In this document: positions 40,101 through 53,500 of the stretch, in pieces
Layout: the number at the start of each line of letters is the position of its first letter
Numbering within the stretch: the stretch's first letter is position 1
Source of the DNA: Sciurus carolinensis
Lineage: Eukaryota > Chordata > Mammalia > Rodentia > Sciuridae
Length of the DNA stretch: 64,000 bases
Assembly (NCBI RefSeq): GCF_902686445.1
Contig: NC_062213.1
Coordinates: forward strand, 140,638,491-140,702,490
Reading direction: 5' to 3'
The notes under the pieces: model-generated
Told to the model about the DNA's origin: nothing
The model's input: the letters and a program-made list of their open reading frames with translations, nothing else
Database searches by the model: none
Program-made: the position numbers and the translations under genes

Positions 40101-43100
40101 TGGTGTTCAGTTTTTAAACCCTTAGTTGCCAAGAGAAAAAAACTTAGAACAAGAACATGATGTGACAATGGAGAGCGTAATTATAAGAAAAAAACAATAT
40201 CGGAGTACTAATACTTCTTAAAATATAGGAATAGTGTAGAAATGATTAGAAATGCACATGGTTCTTTGTTTGCTTTTTAGTTACGGTAAGTACCCAAAAA
40301 ACAGGACTATAATACAAGCTATTTTGAATCTCTGAGGTTTTTTTCCTGCTACTAATTAGAAGTGCAAATACTTACTGCAATTTCCCTATGGGCCATGAGA
40401 ATGGCAAAATTGGTTAGGTGGCTACATGCACACGTTGTACGAGTTTTATTAGTGTCAACCAGCTTGCAGCCCTGGGTAGACCAATATCCCATCATAGTTC
40501 TCTCTGAGTAGTTCCAGAAGGAGCAGTTTGCATTGAAATAATTGTCAGGCTGGGAAATAAAATGACAAGATAAAATTAGGATTTTACACTCTAAGATGGC
40601 AATGGCAATTGTTTAATATGTGTAAAAGGTAATTTAGATTAAACTTTGCATGTTTCGGACTATAAAGTTTTTCATCAGCAAAATTGTGGACTATGTTATA
40701 CAAGGCAGATATCTAGCTTAAAAGGGACTTTATAGTCCGAAACACTCTAAAGTGTACTCTAAATTACCAAAGACCCATTTTACACAATTACAATTTCCAT
40801 CTTATGATTTTACATACTGATGGTACATTAGAATGATTTTTCCCCCTTTCTGACAAAATTAGAGCTATGAATTTGTACTGAGAAAATTCTGTAAGGTACA
40901 AGTGTCTTAAAAACCCATTTTCAATTTTGGACCCATTTTTAATTAGTTCTAAGTGATACATTAGCGACCATTTGAATCACATAGAACCTCAAGGTTCTTG
41001 AGAGTAAATCAACTGAGGCCGGTATGACACAAGGACCATGGCTGCACAGTTTTATTTTTGTCAACTCTGTAAATCTACTTGGTTATCTGTAGGCACTCAT
41101 TCACTCTACTTAGAACATAGAGTAGGTATTGAAGTATCAACTTGAGGTACAGCAGAGGAATCACATCTCAGTCCTCAACTCTTTAAACACAATACTTCAC
41201 AATTGTGCCAAATATGATCAATAAGACCAATTTAAAAAACAACAACAACAATTTGTCACTGTACAAAAGCAGAGTCGTAACAGTTAATACACAGCTATCC
41301 TGCTGCTAAGGTAAGAGTTAATTTTCATTCAAAAACAAATTAGAGTCATTTACATTTTCCTGTTGATTACTGAATTAGCTTTCATTAAGAATACACTTAA
41401 GTTCTAATAATCACTGAACCAGGCTCATTTAATTTTATGTTCACAGACTTAAATAAACTTGTGTCTCTGACCTGGTACAACATTTAAAATTCAAATGGAA
41501 AGGTCTTTTGTCCCTCCCCTATTCTCCCTCTCCCTCTCTAAATCCCCAGCATGTCAGCTTTCCTTTCCTTCCCTCTCCAGTTTTATAACCTTCCATTGCT
41601 TCATTAGCATACATTAACTTACATCAATGTGTGGTAGGGTAAAAAGCACAGGATCAGTCAAGTATACGCGGCTGGACTCCTTATTGATTGAAACTGAAAT
41701 GACGTGAGAATTCACTGCGATGGTGCTATTACGACCAATAAAGTCAGCACCCAGTTTTATGGTTGCATTCTCTGTACTAAGGAACTGTCCCAGACTCCGG
41801 TAGATGATGAACACCAACTTTGCAAGCCCTACGAAGGTAGAAACCATCATAAAACTTCCAGGAAAAATGCTTATGAATAAAATAAGATACAATAAAACAA
41901 GAATAAAATGAAACAATCCTATGGAATCTTTATTTAGAGTATACTTATGAAGCATTATTTTAAACATACTTAAAATTTTTTAAGACATTTTTGTCATAGT
42001 CAGGGTCAAATACTTACTATTTAATCTTTTTTCTTTTTTATTTGTTCTTTTTAGGTATACATGATAGTAGACTGCATTTTGACAAATGGAGTATGTCTAA
42101 TTAGGATCTCATTTTTACAGTTGTGTATGATGTGGAGTTCAATATTTTAGAATAGGTTTAATGAAACAATAAAAGAAGCCATGTTTTAAAAAAAACTGTT
42201 CATCTTACCATTCCTGCTGTTTTGTTTGACAGTGTTTGCAGAGAGTTGGATTGAGCTGCCTGCTCCCTTGATACCCAGAGGAAACTTAAAGTCTTGGACC
42301 TGGCCTTCTGTACTAAGGACTGCAACCTCCAGAACTGGATGAATCCAAGGACAAAAGAGAGGAAAAAATGGAGAATTCTTAAGATTAAACTAAAAGAGGC
42401 AAATGGTAATTGTATGGAAGCCGTTTTCCCTTTCATTAGAAGCAAAACTTGACTAGTAGATTCCAATAAGATGATCAACAAATATTAAATTAAATAACTC
42501 CAAGAGATCTTAAAACTTTCTGAAATGTGTTGCATAATCATTTTGACATTTTCTTCATATTTTTATGGCTTTTGTCATGAATCAATTACAAACTTTATCC
42601 TATGAGTGTGAATACATTGTATAAATTCATAGTAAAAAACTTGGTTTTATTTAAATCATGAAATTGAACAAAAATAATTTTAATTGATATTTTTGCATCT
42701 TTTTATGTTAAATAACTTTTTAATGACCATATTTGACAGTGGTATAAATTTGTTTGCACATATATTTATTTCCCTATGATACATTTTTATATATAAAATT
42801 ATCAAGATCAAGATTTTAGTAATATATTTTTCTTATTTTTAAAAGTAGTGAGACCAGCAAAGAAAGTGTATTTGTGAGAAAATGTCTGTCATTATGTTAA
42901 AACTTCCGATTAATTCTCACTAGTAACTATTAATCTTACATACTTCAAGTTGGGCAAAATAGGATCTATAGTTGTTATCAATTCAACAAAGTTTTGTTTG
43001 AACACTGTCATGTCTTTTCATTTACATATTAGCTGCTTTAGTACCACAAGGTCAGGTAAGAATTTGCAAGATGAGGAAAACGAAAACAAAAACAAAAACA

Positions 43101-44496
43101 ACCCCCTCCCAGACCCATAAACTTCAAAAACTCAAAACAAGCAGCAAAACTGAAAAACACATAAGAAAAACATATAAGAGGGCTGGGGAGATAGCTCAGT
43201 TGGTAGAGTGCTTGCCTTGCAAGCCCAAAGCCATGGGTTTGATCCCCAGCACCGCACAAAAAAAAAAAAAAAAAAAGATTGAGAACATTTATCCGATCAA
43301 CAAAACTATCAACATAAATGTTTGCTGTTTACTGTTATATTAAATATTACCATGCTTTATATTAATATTCTTTTAACTTTTAAAAAGTCAACAATACTTG
43401 TAATAATAATTCAAAACTACAGTCCATATATTTTCCTCTGAATTTCATGTTCTTTAATAACTATATCATTTCTTAAACTACTCCTATCCCTAGACATAAA
43501 CACATACATACACACAAATCCAATGAATTCACCCATTCCCTTTCTTTATAAAAATGAGCTCATTTACTTCTATTGAACTCTTATAACTCTTGGATGCTAA
43601 TTTTTTTGGTTAATGTCCCACAAATTTGTTTTGTAAACACATACAGGTTTAGCTGTAAATATGGAAACACACTCAAAAGATTTTTATAAGAAAATAAACC
43701 ACATTCCAAATTACTACAATACAACTTCATAATAAGAATCATGTAATGCCTAGAATTCTATCAGCTGCAGAAACTGGCTGAGGTACTATTTTATTGACTC
43801 ATGTTTAGAAATATTAAGCAAGTGGTAGGTAGATAATCTCCTTTCCTCCTATCAGATTCCATGTGTGTGGGCTGGGAATATAAAAGGAATAAGAGTGGCA
43901 CAAACATATACATCTATACTGGCCTGGTGGTGCAAGCCTAGCTGAGTAAAGAGGATCACTGAGGCCAGCCTGGAGAACATAGTGAGACCCTGACTCAAAC
44001 AAAACAAAACAAAACAAAAAACAAAAAACCCACTGTAAAAATTTATAGTAAAAATCTTTTGAGGGTTTATTTAAATCATGAAATTAAACAAAAAACATTT
44101 TAAATCGATATTTTCATGTCTCTTTATGGGAAAATATATGTAAAATATATGCATCTATTTTATGCCATATATATGGAATAAATGTACCTCAGCAATACAG
44201 CACCCCTGGGCTCACTACCCACTACAGCAAAAAATAAAAATAAAAATAAAAAACTCAAACGTACTCCCTCCTTTTCACTCTGAAAGGGGTTCTAATTATT
44301 AATCATGCTTAAAATAAATGACAGAATAAAAAGAAAATCATTGAGTTTTCATGAAACGTTCAAACATTCTACACATACACGTGTACAAATTTGGCATGTG
44401 ATTCCTGCACTTGGGGGGATGATGTAGGAGTATCACCCCAGCCCAGGAGTTTGAAACTAGACTGGGTAACATGGAGAAACATCTCAAAACAGAGGG

Positions 44497-44528
<32 letters not shown>

Positions 44529-47500
44529 AGAAAAGAAGCACCAGTGCACAGGCATACATGTACAAAGAGTTAATTTTGTTCAACAAATATTTACTTACTG
44601 AAGTTCAAAATTTATGTCCACAGTAAAGAAGAAAATTTTTGCATTTTCAAAAGTAACAGGATCATTACTGGAGATCTTAGATACTCGAAAGCCGTAAGAT
44701 CAAAAATCAGCTTTACGCCAATAAATCTGCATCAATCAATAATTGCCATTTTGAGGGAAAAAGACATTTTCACAGAAAAATAAAACTGGAAGAAACTTAA
44801 AAACTAAAATATTTTATGGCAATTAGATAAAATCAACCAACTGTACACTGAACTTTAAATAAGAATTTCTGTTTCAGAAAACAGAAAAAGAATGTGTCCC
44901 AATTCATTTCAAAAAAGACTTATATAATAAATGCATAAAACAGCCCAAGGAATAAAATAATGGGACATTCACACTCATTAAAGTGGTGTTAAAATCTTTT
45001 ATAATGTAAACATATACTTTATAATTTCTCTAACAAGTTGTTTAGCTCAAAAAGGCATATAGAAATTAATACATTATCCAATCAACAAATGGGCTAAGGA
45101 AATGAACAGACACTTCATAGAAGAAGATGTACAAGCAATCAACAGATATATGAAAAAATGTTCAACATCTCTAGTAATAAGAGAAATGCAAATCAAAACT
45201 ACCCTAAGATTCCATCTCACTCCAATTAGAATGGCGATTATCAAGAACACAAGCAACAACAGGTGTTGGCGAGGATGTGGGGAAAAAGGTACACTCATAC
45301 ATTGCTGGTGGGGTTGCAAATTAGTGCAGCCACTCTGGAAAGCAGTATGGAGATATCTCAGAAAACTTGGAATGAAACCACCATTTGACCCAGCTATCCA
45401 CTCCTTGGCCTATACCCAAAGGACTTAAAATCAGCATACTACAGAGATACAGCCACATCAATGTTCATTGCTGCTCAATTCACCATAGCCAGATTGTGGA
45501 ACCAACGTAGATGCCCTTCAGTTGATGAATGGATAAAGAAACTGTTGCATATATATACAATGGAATATTGTTCTGCCATGAAGAATGATAAAATTATGAC
45601 ATTTGCAGGCAAATGGATGAAATTGGAGAATATCATGCTAAGTGAGATAAGTCAATCTCAAAAAACTAAAGGACGAATGATCTCACTGATAAGCGGATGA
45701 GGACATAAAATGGGGGATGAGAGGGGTTAGCGTTAGGGTTAGGGTTAGGTTTGGGGTTAGGGATAAGGAGGGTGGTAAGAATGGAGGAAGGAAGGACTGT
45801 ATAGAGGGAAAAGAGGGGTTGGAGGGGTGGGGGGAAGGGAAAAAAATAACAGAATGAATCAAACAACATTGCCCTATGTAAATTTATGATTACACAAATG
45901 GTATGCCTTGACTCCATGTACAAATAGAGAAACAACATGTATCCCATTTGTTCACAATAATAAAAAAAATTGATCAGAAAAAAAAAGAAATTAATACATT
46001 AGAAAATGTAGGATTATATCACCTAATTAGAAACTAAAGAAAAAATTATAAGCAGAAAAAAATTCAGTAAATTTCAACACTCATTTAATTTACATAGAAT
46101 GAAAATAAAAGACATAAACACATTAAGAATCAAAAGAATTCAGTAATGAGGGGAACTGCATAGAATGAAAAGAAAAGACCTTAACTAATAAAGCTTTTTT
46201 TTTTTTTTGTCAGATAAAGGTCATCAATTTGAGACCTACAGCAAACACACACTCCTTTTTAAAGTCAGAATAATCCCTATCAACAGGTTTTATTTAACAT
46301 TGAACTAGAGGACTCTATCTAAAATGGTAATTCAAGAAACATAAAAGGAATAAAGACTACAAAAAAAGATATTATTATTTATAGTAAACATAATTAGCTA
46401 CGTAGTAATCATGACACAGTGTATAAACTATCAGAATAATAAGAATTTAGTAAGGCTGCAATCAGCAAAATCAACTGTGTTACCATATATCAAGTAACAA
46501 ACAATCAGAATATGTAATTCAGAAAGATCTATTGTTTGCAACAAAAACAAAAACTATAGGTTTGGGAGGAAAAAAACCTAATTTTTTAAAAAGGCGCAAG
46601 ATGTTAATAGGAAAAATATTTAACTATCAAAAGACTGAACAAACAAAAATATGTACTTGTCTTAATTAAGCACATTCAACAGATCAAACTGTTAGTTCTT
46701 TGGAAATCAAATCTACAAACAAATAAAAATTCCACTAAGATTGTATATGTTGCAGGGGGTTTGGTGTATGTGTATAACTCGACAAATTTGACTTTAAAAT
46801 TCATATGGAAGACACATACCAAAAAGCAGCCACAGCTTTTCCTCAAGGAGCAAGGTTGAAAGACTCAAGAGATACTAGCAATATTGAAAACAAAACAATG
46901 TGAAACAAAAGCAGCAAAAAATAGACTCGTCAAACAAGTTGACATGTACAAGTTGGCATAAAACAGAGATATCATTACAAATCTATGGGGGCAAGAATGG
47001 ATAAGCACTAACACAAATGTAGAAAGCACTGTTTATTCATTTACAAAAATCAAATCAGTGACCTCCCTTGTATCATAATAAAAAAGTATATTAAAGATGA
47101 ATGTAAAAAGGCAAAGCAGGACAACAAAAGGAAAACTTAAGTAAGATACCAAAATGCCAACCATAAAAAATAGACTAATAAACATGACTTCAGTAGTATG
47201 CAGTAAGACATCTTATGAAAAGTTAAAAGAAGGCAGAGAGAATGAGTATTTCTAGACTATATAATCCTCAAAGAATTAGTGTCCTGAATGCATAAAGGTA
47301 CAATGAGATGGAAAACTAAAAGATTGTAGATGATGAATTCATAGGAGAGACACTGGAACAGCCACATAAACACATTAAGAATCAAAAGAATTCAGTAATC
47401 AGGGGAACTGCAAATTTAATAAAGTAATGGGATCAATTCAAACTCATTAGATCAATAAAATCAATGTCAATGATAAAATGTTAGCAAAGACAGAGATGGT

Positions 47501-50500
47501 CTTACTGTTACTACCTACTTGTGACAATGTAAATTGGTAAAACAAGGTTATAGAACAATTTGGCATTATTTAGTAAAGCAAAGACAGGCGTGTTTTATCA
47601 CTCAAACATTCTATTTCAAGGTGTGCGTACATATGTCTACAAAGGCACACATATGAACAAGAAGACATTAAAAAACATCACTGCAATTTTCCTCATTTCA
47701 GTGCAGAAATAAAAGTCACTAAAATGCCTATCAATAGAATAAATAATTTTGGTGTATTCTTACATCGAATAAATAAAATAGACATGTGCATGTCAGCATG
47801 TAGAAATAAAAAATAATGGTAAGGAAAAATTATAAAATCATATTTGTAGTATGAAATCAATGAAAAAACTTAAGGAAAATTACTATCTGTACACGTTTAT
47901 AGAGTAAAGTTAAAATTAAAAAAAAAAAAAAAAGGCTTAGTGGTAGACTGAAATAGGAGGAATGCTTGAGCCCAGGAGTTAGGAGGCCAGCCTGGACAAC
48001 ACAGTGAAAATCTAAATAAATAAAATAAAATTAATTTAAGCTTATCAGTGCTAGAAAATAAAGTGAAGATGACAACACCTTTTTGATCTGAACAAATCTG
48101 AGGAAACCAGGGACCTTTCACATTATCTATGATTACAGTTTTCCCAAAAAAAGTGAATATGATAAAATACCATGATGTGGCTCAGCTAGTACATAGATGT
48201 GCCATAGTCTCTATACTATCTGTGCTCTTGAAATAACATAGATGCCTTATTCAACAGATTTCTGGAAGTGAATATACTTGGTTCATAGGAGTGCCATTCA
48301 GAGTGTCACTTACAGCCAATACTGCAGATAGAATTTTAATGTATTTATCCTCTATTTTTTCAAATTCATCAGAAAGTACTGACTTCCATGAGATGAAAGA
48401 AGAACAGAACCCACCAGCCTCTAAGAAAACCTCCGATCTCTGCCAGGAGACCTGCAGGGTCTTAAGGAGTTGCCCTGTTGACCTGAACCCCAGGGTGAAT
48501 GCACCATGGAGCAGAAGAGAAGACAACAGGAAGCAGGGCCAGAGCCCATCCTCAACAGCTGTGCAGCATGAAAAGTAAGTCTCTGTTGTTGTGAGCTGTT
48601 GTGACTATCAGGATCTTTAATCACATTAGCTACTAGGACCATTCTGAAAACAAGTGAAAGGAAATTTTACAATGGACAGATCAGGCTGTTAACACCTTAA
48701 CTATCTAATTAATCTTACAGTCACAAGGAGAAACAAGTATTAAATGCCTCATGATATGATGCCTAGAAAGTTCCCGAGGGAAAAAAACTTAAAGCTTGCC
48801 TGATTAAGACTCTAGATCTAGATCTGCTGCAGGGCGTGGTGTGCACCATTGTAATTCCAGCTACTCAGGAGGCTAAAGGTGGAAGATCACAAGTGCGAGT
48901 CTGTCTAGTCTGGGCAATTTAGAGAGCCTGTTTCAAAATAAATGAAAAGGGCTGGGATGGCAATGTAGCTCAGTGAGCACCCCTGGGTTAGATTCCTTCT
49001 CTCTCTCACTCTCACACTCTCTCGCACACACACACACAGAGGACTCTAGTTCTGATTGCGGTTATACCAAGCCCAGTTATATGGTACATTGGGAATGAAA
49101 TAAACCAAATCCAGAATGTGGGAAATTCTACAGGACAAATCACCCACCCGATTTCTTTTACAAAAATGAAAAAGTGCTAAAAAAAGGAAAAAAAAAAAAA
49201 AAAAGATGCAGTATTTTAGTTAAAAGAGACTCAGTCAAACCTATATATTACATGAACTTGTATGAAATCTAGTTCAAAGCAAGGATCAACAAATTTACAA
49301 AAATAAAGAAAACATAAACATATTTTGTTATTATTTGAACCTGTTTTTGCCCCTTTTTTCAATGTGATAATGCTACCGTGGCTTTTGAAAGGGTATGGTA
49401 TACAAAATAAGTTTTTCATAATGATAAGATGTTATTATTTGCTGTATAACAATACCATGATGAGAAGCATAAATAAAACAGTATTAGGGGCATGTTGTTG
49501 AAAGCAGGTAATAAAATTTTTGATCAAAATTAGAAACTTTTGCTCTTCACAAGATAATAAAAAAATAAAAAGAAAAGTCATATCCTGAGGGAAACATTCA
49601 GAATACATGTTACTGACACAACATTTTATACTAGGACAAACCCAACTAAAAATGAGCAAAAGAAATGAATAGTCACAGCATTACAACATTTTAAAAAAAA
49701 TGTTGAAAAAGTTATCAGTGAAAAATTACTTAGCAATCATAAAAATGTAAAGTAAGCCCACAATGAGATGTCACTACAAGCCGTTAAAATGGCTGCTAAC
49801 ACTGGTGGCAAAGAAACAGAAAAAGTGCAGCTTTCATATGTTGCTTTTGGAGATTATTGGGAAAAACAGCGGCAAAATAGTAGAAATAAACCAAATGCTT
49901 AAACAGTGAGTGAACATGCAAGTAGTGTTATATCCGATAATGGAATAACACCCAGGAAGGCAAGGAACTAAACTATTGACACTCCCTCTATGTGAATAAA
50001 TCTCAAGAGTATTATTCTGGCTGGGGTTGTGGCTCAGTGGTGGAGCTCTTGCTTGGCATGTGTGAGGCAATGGTTTTGATTCTCAGCACCACATATAAAT
50101 AAATGAATAAAATAAAGGTCTACAAACATCTAAAAAAGTATTTTTTTTAAAGTATTATTCTGCATAAAAGATGCAAGATCCAAGAGTTCATGGCATGTAA
50201 TTCCATCCAATGAACATCTTAGAAAAAATAAACCACAGAGACAGAAAACAGATAGGTGGTTTCCTGGGCTGACAGCAAGAGGAGTTGACTTTTGGAATAA
50301 TAAAAATGTTAACCATACTGATGATTATACAGGTTTATATTTGTTAAAAAGTCATCAAACTGTAAAGATTCTAATGCCCTTATTGTATATAAATTATATC
50401 TCAAAGTGAGACTATAAAATGCCACTGTCAGATGCAATTATGCCACTTTTATGGGGTCATGTATCATAAGGGTAAACCATGTTATGAAGTTAAACTAAGG

Positions 50501-53500
50501 ATTTTGAGAGAAATTATAAGGAGGAAATCAAACTATTTAAATTTAAAATATTATCATCAAATCCTAAATTTAAATAAGGGCTTCAAGAAAGTGAAGACAG
50601 AGGGAATAATAGGTCATTTTAGTTTTCAAGTCCAAAATGACAATATAAGTCCTAGGAAATAGGAAGATGTTTTCTTTATACTAAATACTAAATTTATTTT
50701 ACAAAATTATGTATAACTTAGAAATCAGAAAGAACTATATTAGAATATGTAAAATCACTTTCACACTGATAGTTCTTGAGTGGTAAACATAAGAGTAAGT
50801 TCTAGGCATTATCTGACACACATCAGTAAACTGTACACTATATACTATAACAATCTCCACTCAATGTTTTCTAATTAAAAATGAAAAAAATTATATGAAG
50901 AATAATCTTTTAGAACTCTGAAAAATGTAAGTATTAGGAAAAATATATTTCACTTTTTGAAGTATATTTCAAACTGGGACATATTAACAGTGTGTCAGAC
51001 ATCTGAAAGGCTGAATGAAACTCCATCCTTCCCCTCAAATCCTAATGCACACTGGTCAAGAGCAAAAAAGGGAAATTTTAGCTCAGTTTCATTCTTCCTC
51101 TTCTTTTTTTCCCCGCTTTTGTTTATTTAAAAAAATAACCTTCAAAAGATTTAGAGAACAACTTGTGGTCATGATATGCCATGTCCAGTAATATTTTCCA
51201 TGATTCAGCTCTAAGTTAATCAAGTCTACATCCCTCTGTGCTTACAAGTCACTGGAAATCTTCGAAAGGCATTCTTCAATGATTATCTTAGAAATTTTAT
51301 TAGATCAGTAATTAAAATTAACCCCCAAAATAATTAAAGTCTTAGACAAAGAAGGGGAGTTTTATTTTCTACTAAATCTATGCTAAAATATACTTTTCTT
51401 CATGACTATATATCCCAGGTCATAGTGGGCCAAATTATCTTGACTTCATTTACTTTGAAGTTAAGTGATTTGTCATTCCTACCCTTAAGAACAAATGATT
51501 TTAATATTTCATTTCTTTAGAAAATTTTATTTGTTTAAAATAAAGTTTTGGGGCTGGGGCTGTACCTCAGAGGTAGAGCACTTGCCTAGCATGTGTGAGG
51601 CACTGGGTTTTAACCTCAGCACCTATTTTATAAAAATAAACAAATAAAATAAAGATATTGTGTCCATCTACAACAAAAAAAATTTTTTTTAAATAAAGTT
51701 CTGAATTCAAATCAAAGTATCAAAATTTAGTCTATTTTTTCTATGTACCTTTTTTTTTTCTACACATTTTAATAAAAATTTCTGTAAGACAGACGAGCAC
51801 AGATAGGCAACAAGTCATGGTAGCCCAGAGAGGAAACCTTCATTCAATATCTGATAGTGAAGTTAGCACTTTTTTGGGAAGAGAGAGTAGTGTGTGTCCT
51901 TTCTAGTTTTTTGTTTAACATTTATGCTTCGAAAACTTTTTACCTTACTAACGGATACACTCATCAAATTATCAATAATTCTAAATGGTTAAGCCTAAAT
52001 TAAGAAAATGTTACTTATGTCAAGAATTCCAGTCTCTCATTGGCAACATTTGAATTCTATTATGCTTCAAAACTATCTGTAGCTAATTGAAACCTATAAA
52101 ACAAGGACATTCTGCATTATGGGAGATGTAGTTCATTGACCATTTTTACCTGAAAGTAGTAGTTTTTAATATATTTTGCCTAAGTTCTGTGAGCCAAAAC
52201 ATTTGACTGGGAGAACGCATTCCATAAAGTAATTTAAATTCATTAGGAATATATTATTTAAAATGGGGGAAAAAATGCCAGTTTCACAAGCACTTTCCTT
52301 ACTTAAGCAATCCATATTCAGGCATTTAAGTGCTCTTACACTTTTTCTTTAAGGATTTTTTCAAGTGAAAAACACAAACATAACCATAAAACCAACTTTT
52401 AAGATACAGGATAGATTTTGGCTTTTGCATTAATTTTATTTTAGTATGATCAATAATTTCTTTTGCTAACAGATAACAAGAGAAGATGGACACTGGGAAA
52501 TAAAAGGCTCAGAATGAAAATAGTATTCTCCTAAACGTATGTGTTCTAAATCAAAATGAAACCTGGCAATAAATCCACTTACCAATGTTTTCTGTGGGCA
52601 TTGAGACCCTGGTTGGTTCTAAGAGATTGTCAGCTAGGACAAAAGCACCTTCTTCCAATGTATCCAGTAACATTGTTGCAGTGTGTGCTTGTTCAGAGGA
52701 GTTCATGTGTTTCCAGGATTCCAAAGCTTCTGGTCTCAGAAGGTTGTCCACTGTGTCAACAATTGCCTGCATCCATTAGAGATCTATCATTAGTTTTGAC
52801 TGCTTCTAGAACTAAGGTGGTTTTCAATCAGTGACTAGTGACAATTGTAATATTTATCTGTCATGACGATTTACTCTTAATTCAATATGGAAGGACACTA
52901 GAACAATCTATATCTGATCAAGCTGAAACACACCTGGCCATTTCAAACTAGGACTAAGTAAAGATTAGCAGATTTCTATCTGATTATAATGTGTAGAATA
53001 GTGATGCATCTCTGTTTATATAGTCCTACCTCAAATGTTGAAAAGCATTAACAAACAGCAGCAACTGTTAACCTGAGACATGACTCTTGCATATGTATTT
53101 ACATCCAAGAAAGTAACCCTGTTTGTAATCTTAGAATTAAATGTTCTAAATGGAAAACATGGATTACTACTGTCTGGAGTAGATGAATATTTATGCTTGA
53201 AACTTCAGTCACATAGCTTCGTTAAACCAGAACTAAAATAGTAACTAAAATTTTGCTTTATTAGGCAAATGATATTTAATATCATTTGAGGAAAAAAAAA
53301 AGAAAGAAATAAAGAAAGAAAACAAGGTGGTTTTAAATATTATAAGTTATTTGGAAATATTTTCACTCTTCCGATTCCCTGTCCATCTAAAAAAAAAACA
53401 CTTCATAAGTATACCTTAACTCATAGTCAATGGTCTACTTTTAAAGGAATCAAGAAAGTAAGTAAAACATTTAAAGCCTATACTGATAATTTAAGGAAAA

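Larger units (their letters stand above)
42335..52582 (-). other. ADGRL2 intron (10.2 kb), repeat-dense
   Basis: Splits the GAIN domain. It holds most of the window's intronic insertions: ID SINEs (43181, 50020, 51551), B1-type SINEs (43919, 44395, 47936, 48830), a young L1 3' end (45077-45985), two ancient L1 fragments (about 46480-47880 and 49480-50410) and a possible LTR (48400-48640). No exon was found in it. Confidence 0.85.

Noticed and set aside
41829..41967. Extension of the GAIN exon frame upstream (MFKIMLHKY onwards)
   Set aside because: An acceptor at 41829-41830 with matching Gly phase explains the exon start; the extension is intron read by chance.
45102..45700. Protein-coding gene in the ADGRL2 intron
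   Set aside because: The frames are L1 ORF2 fragments inside a truncated L1 with a target-site duplication.
48251..48642. Overlapping open frames on both strands with a donor-like gtaagt
   Set aside because: Lies in an ADGRL2 intron, frames conflict, and the end resembles an ancient LTR. No phase match to ADGRL2 exons.
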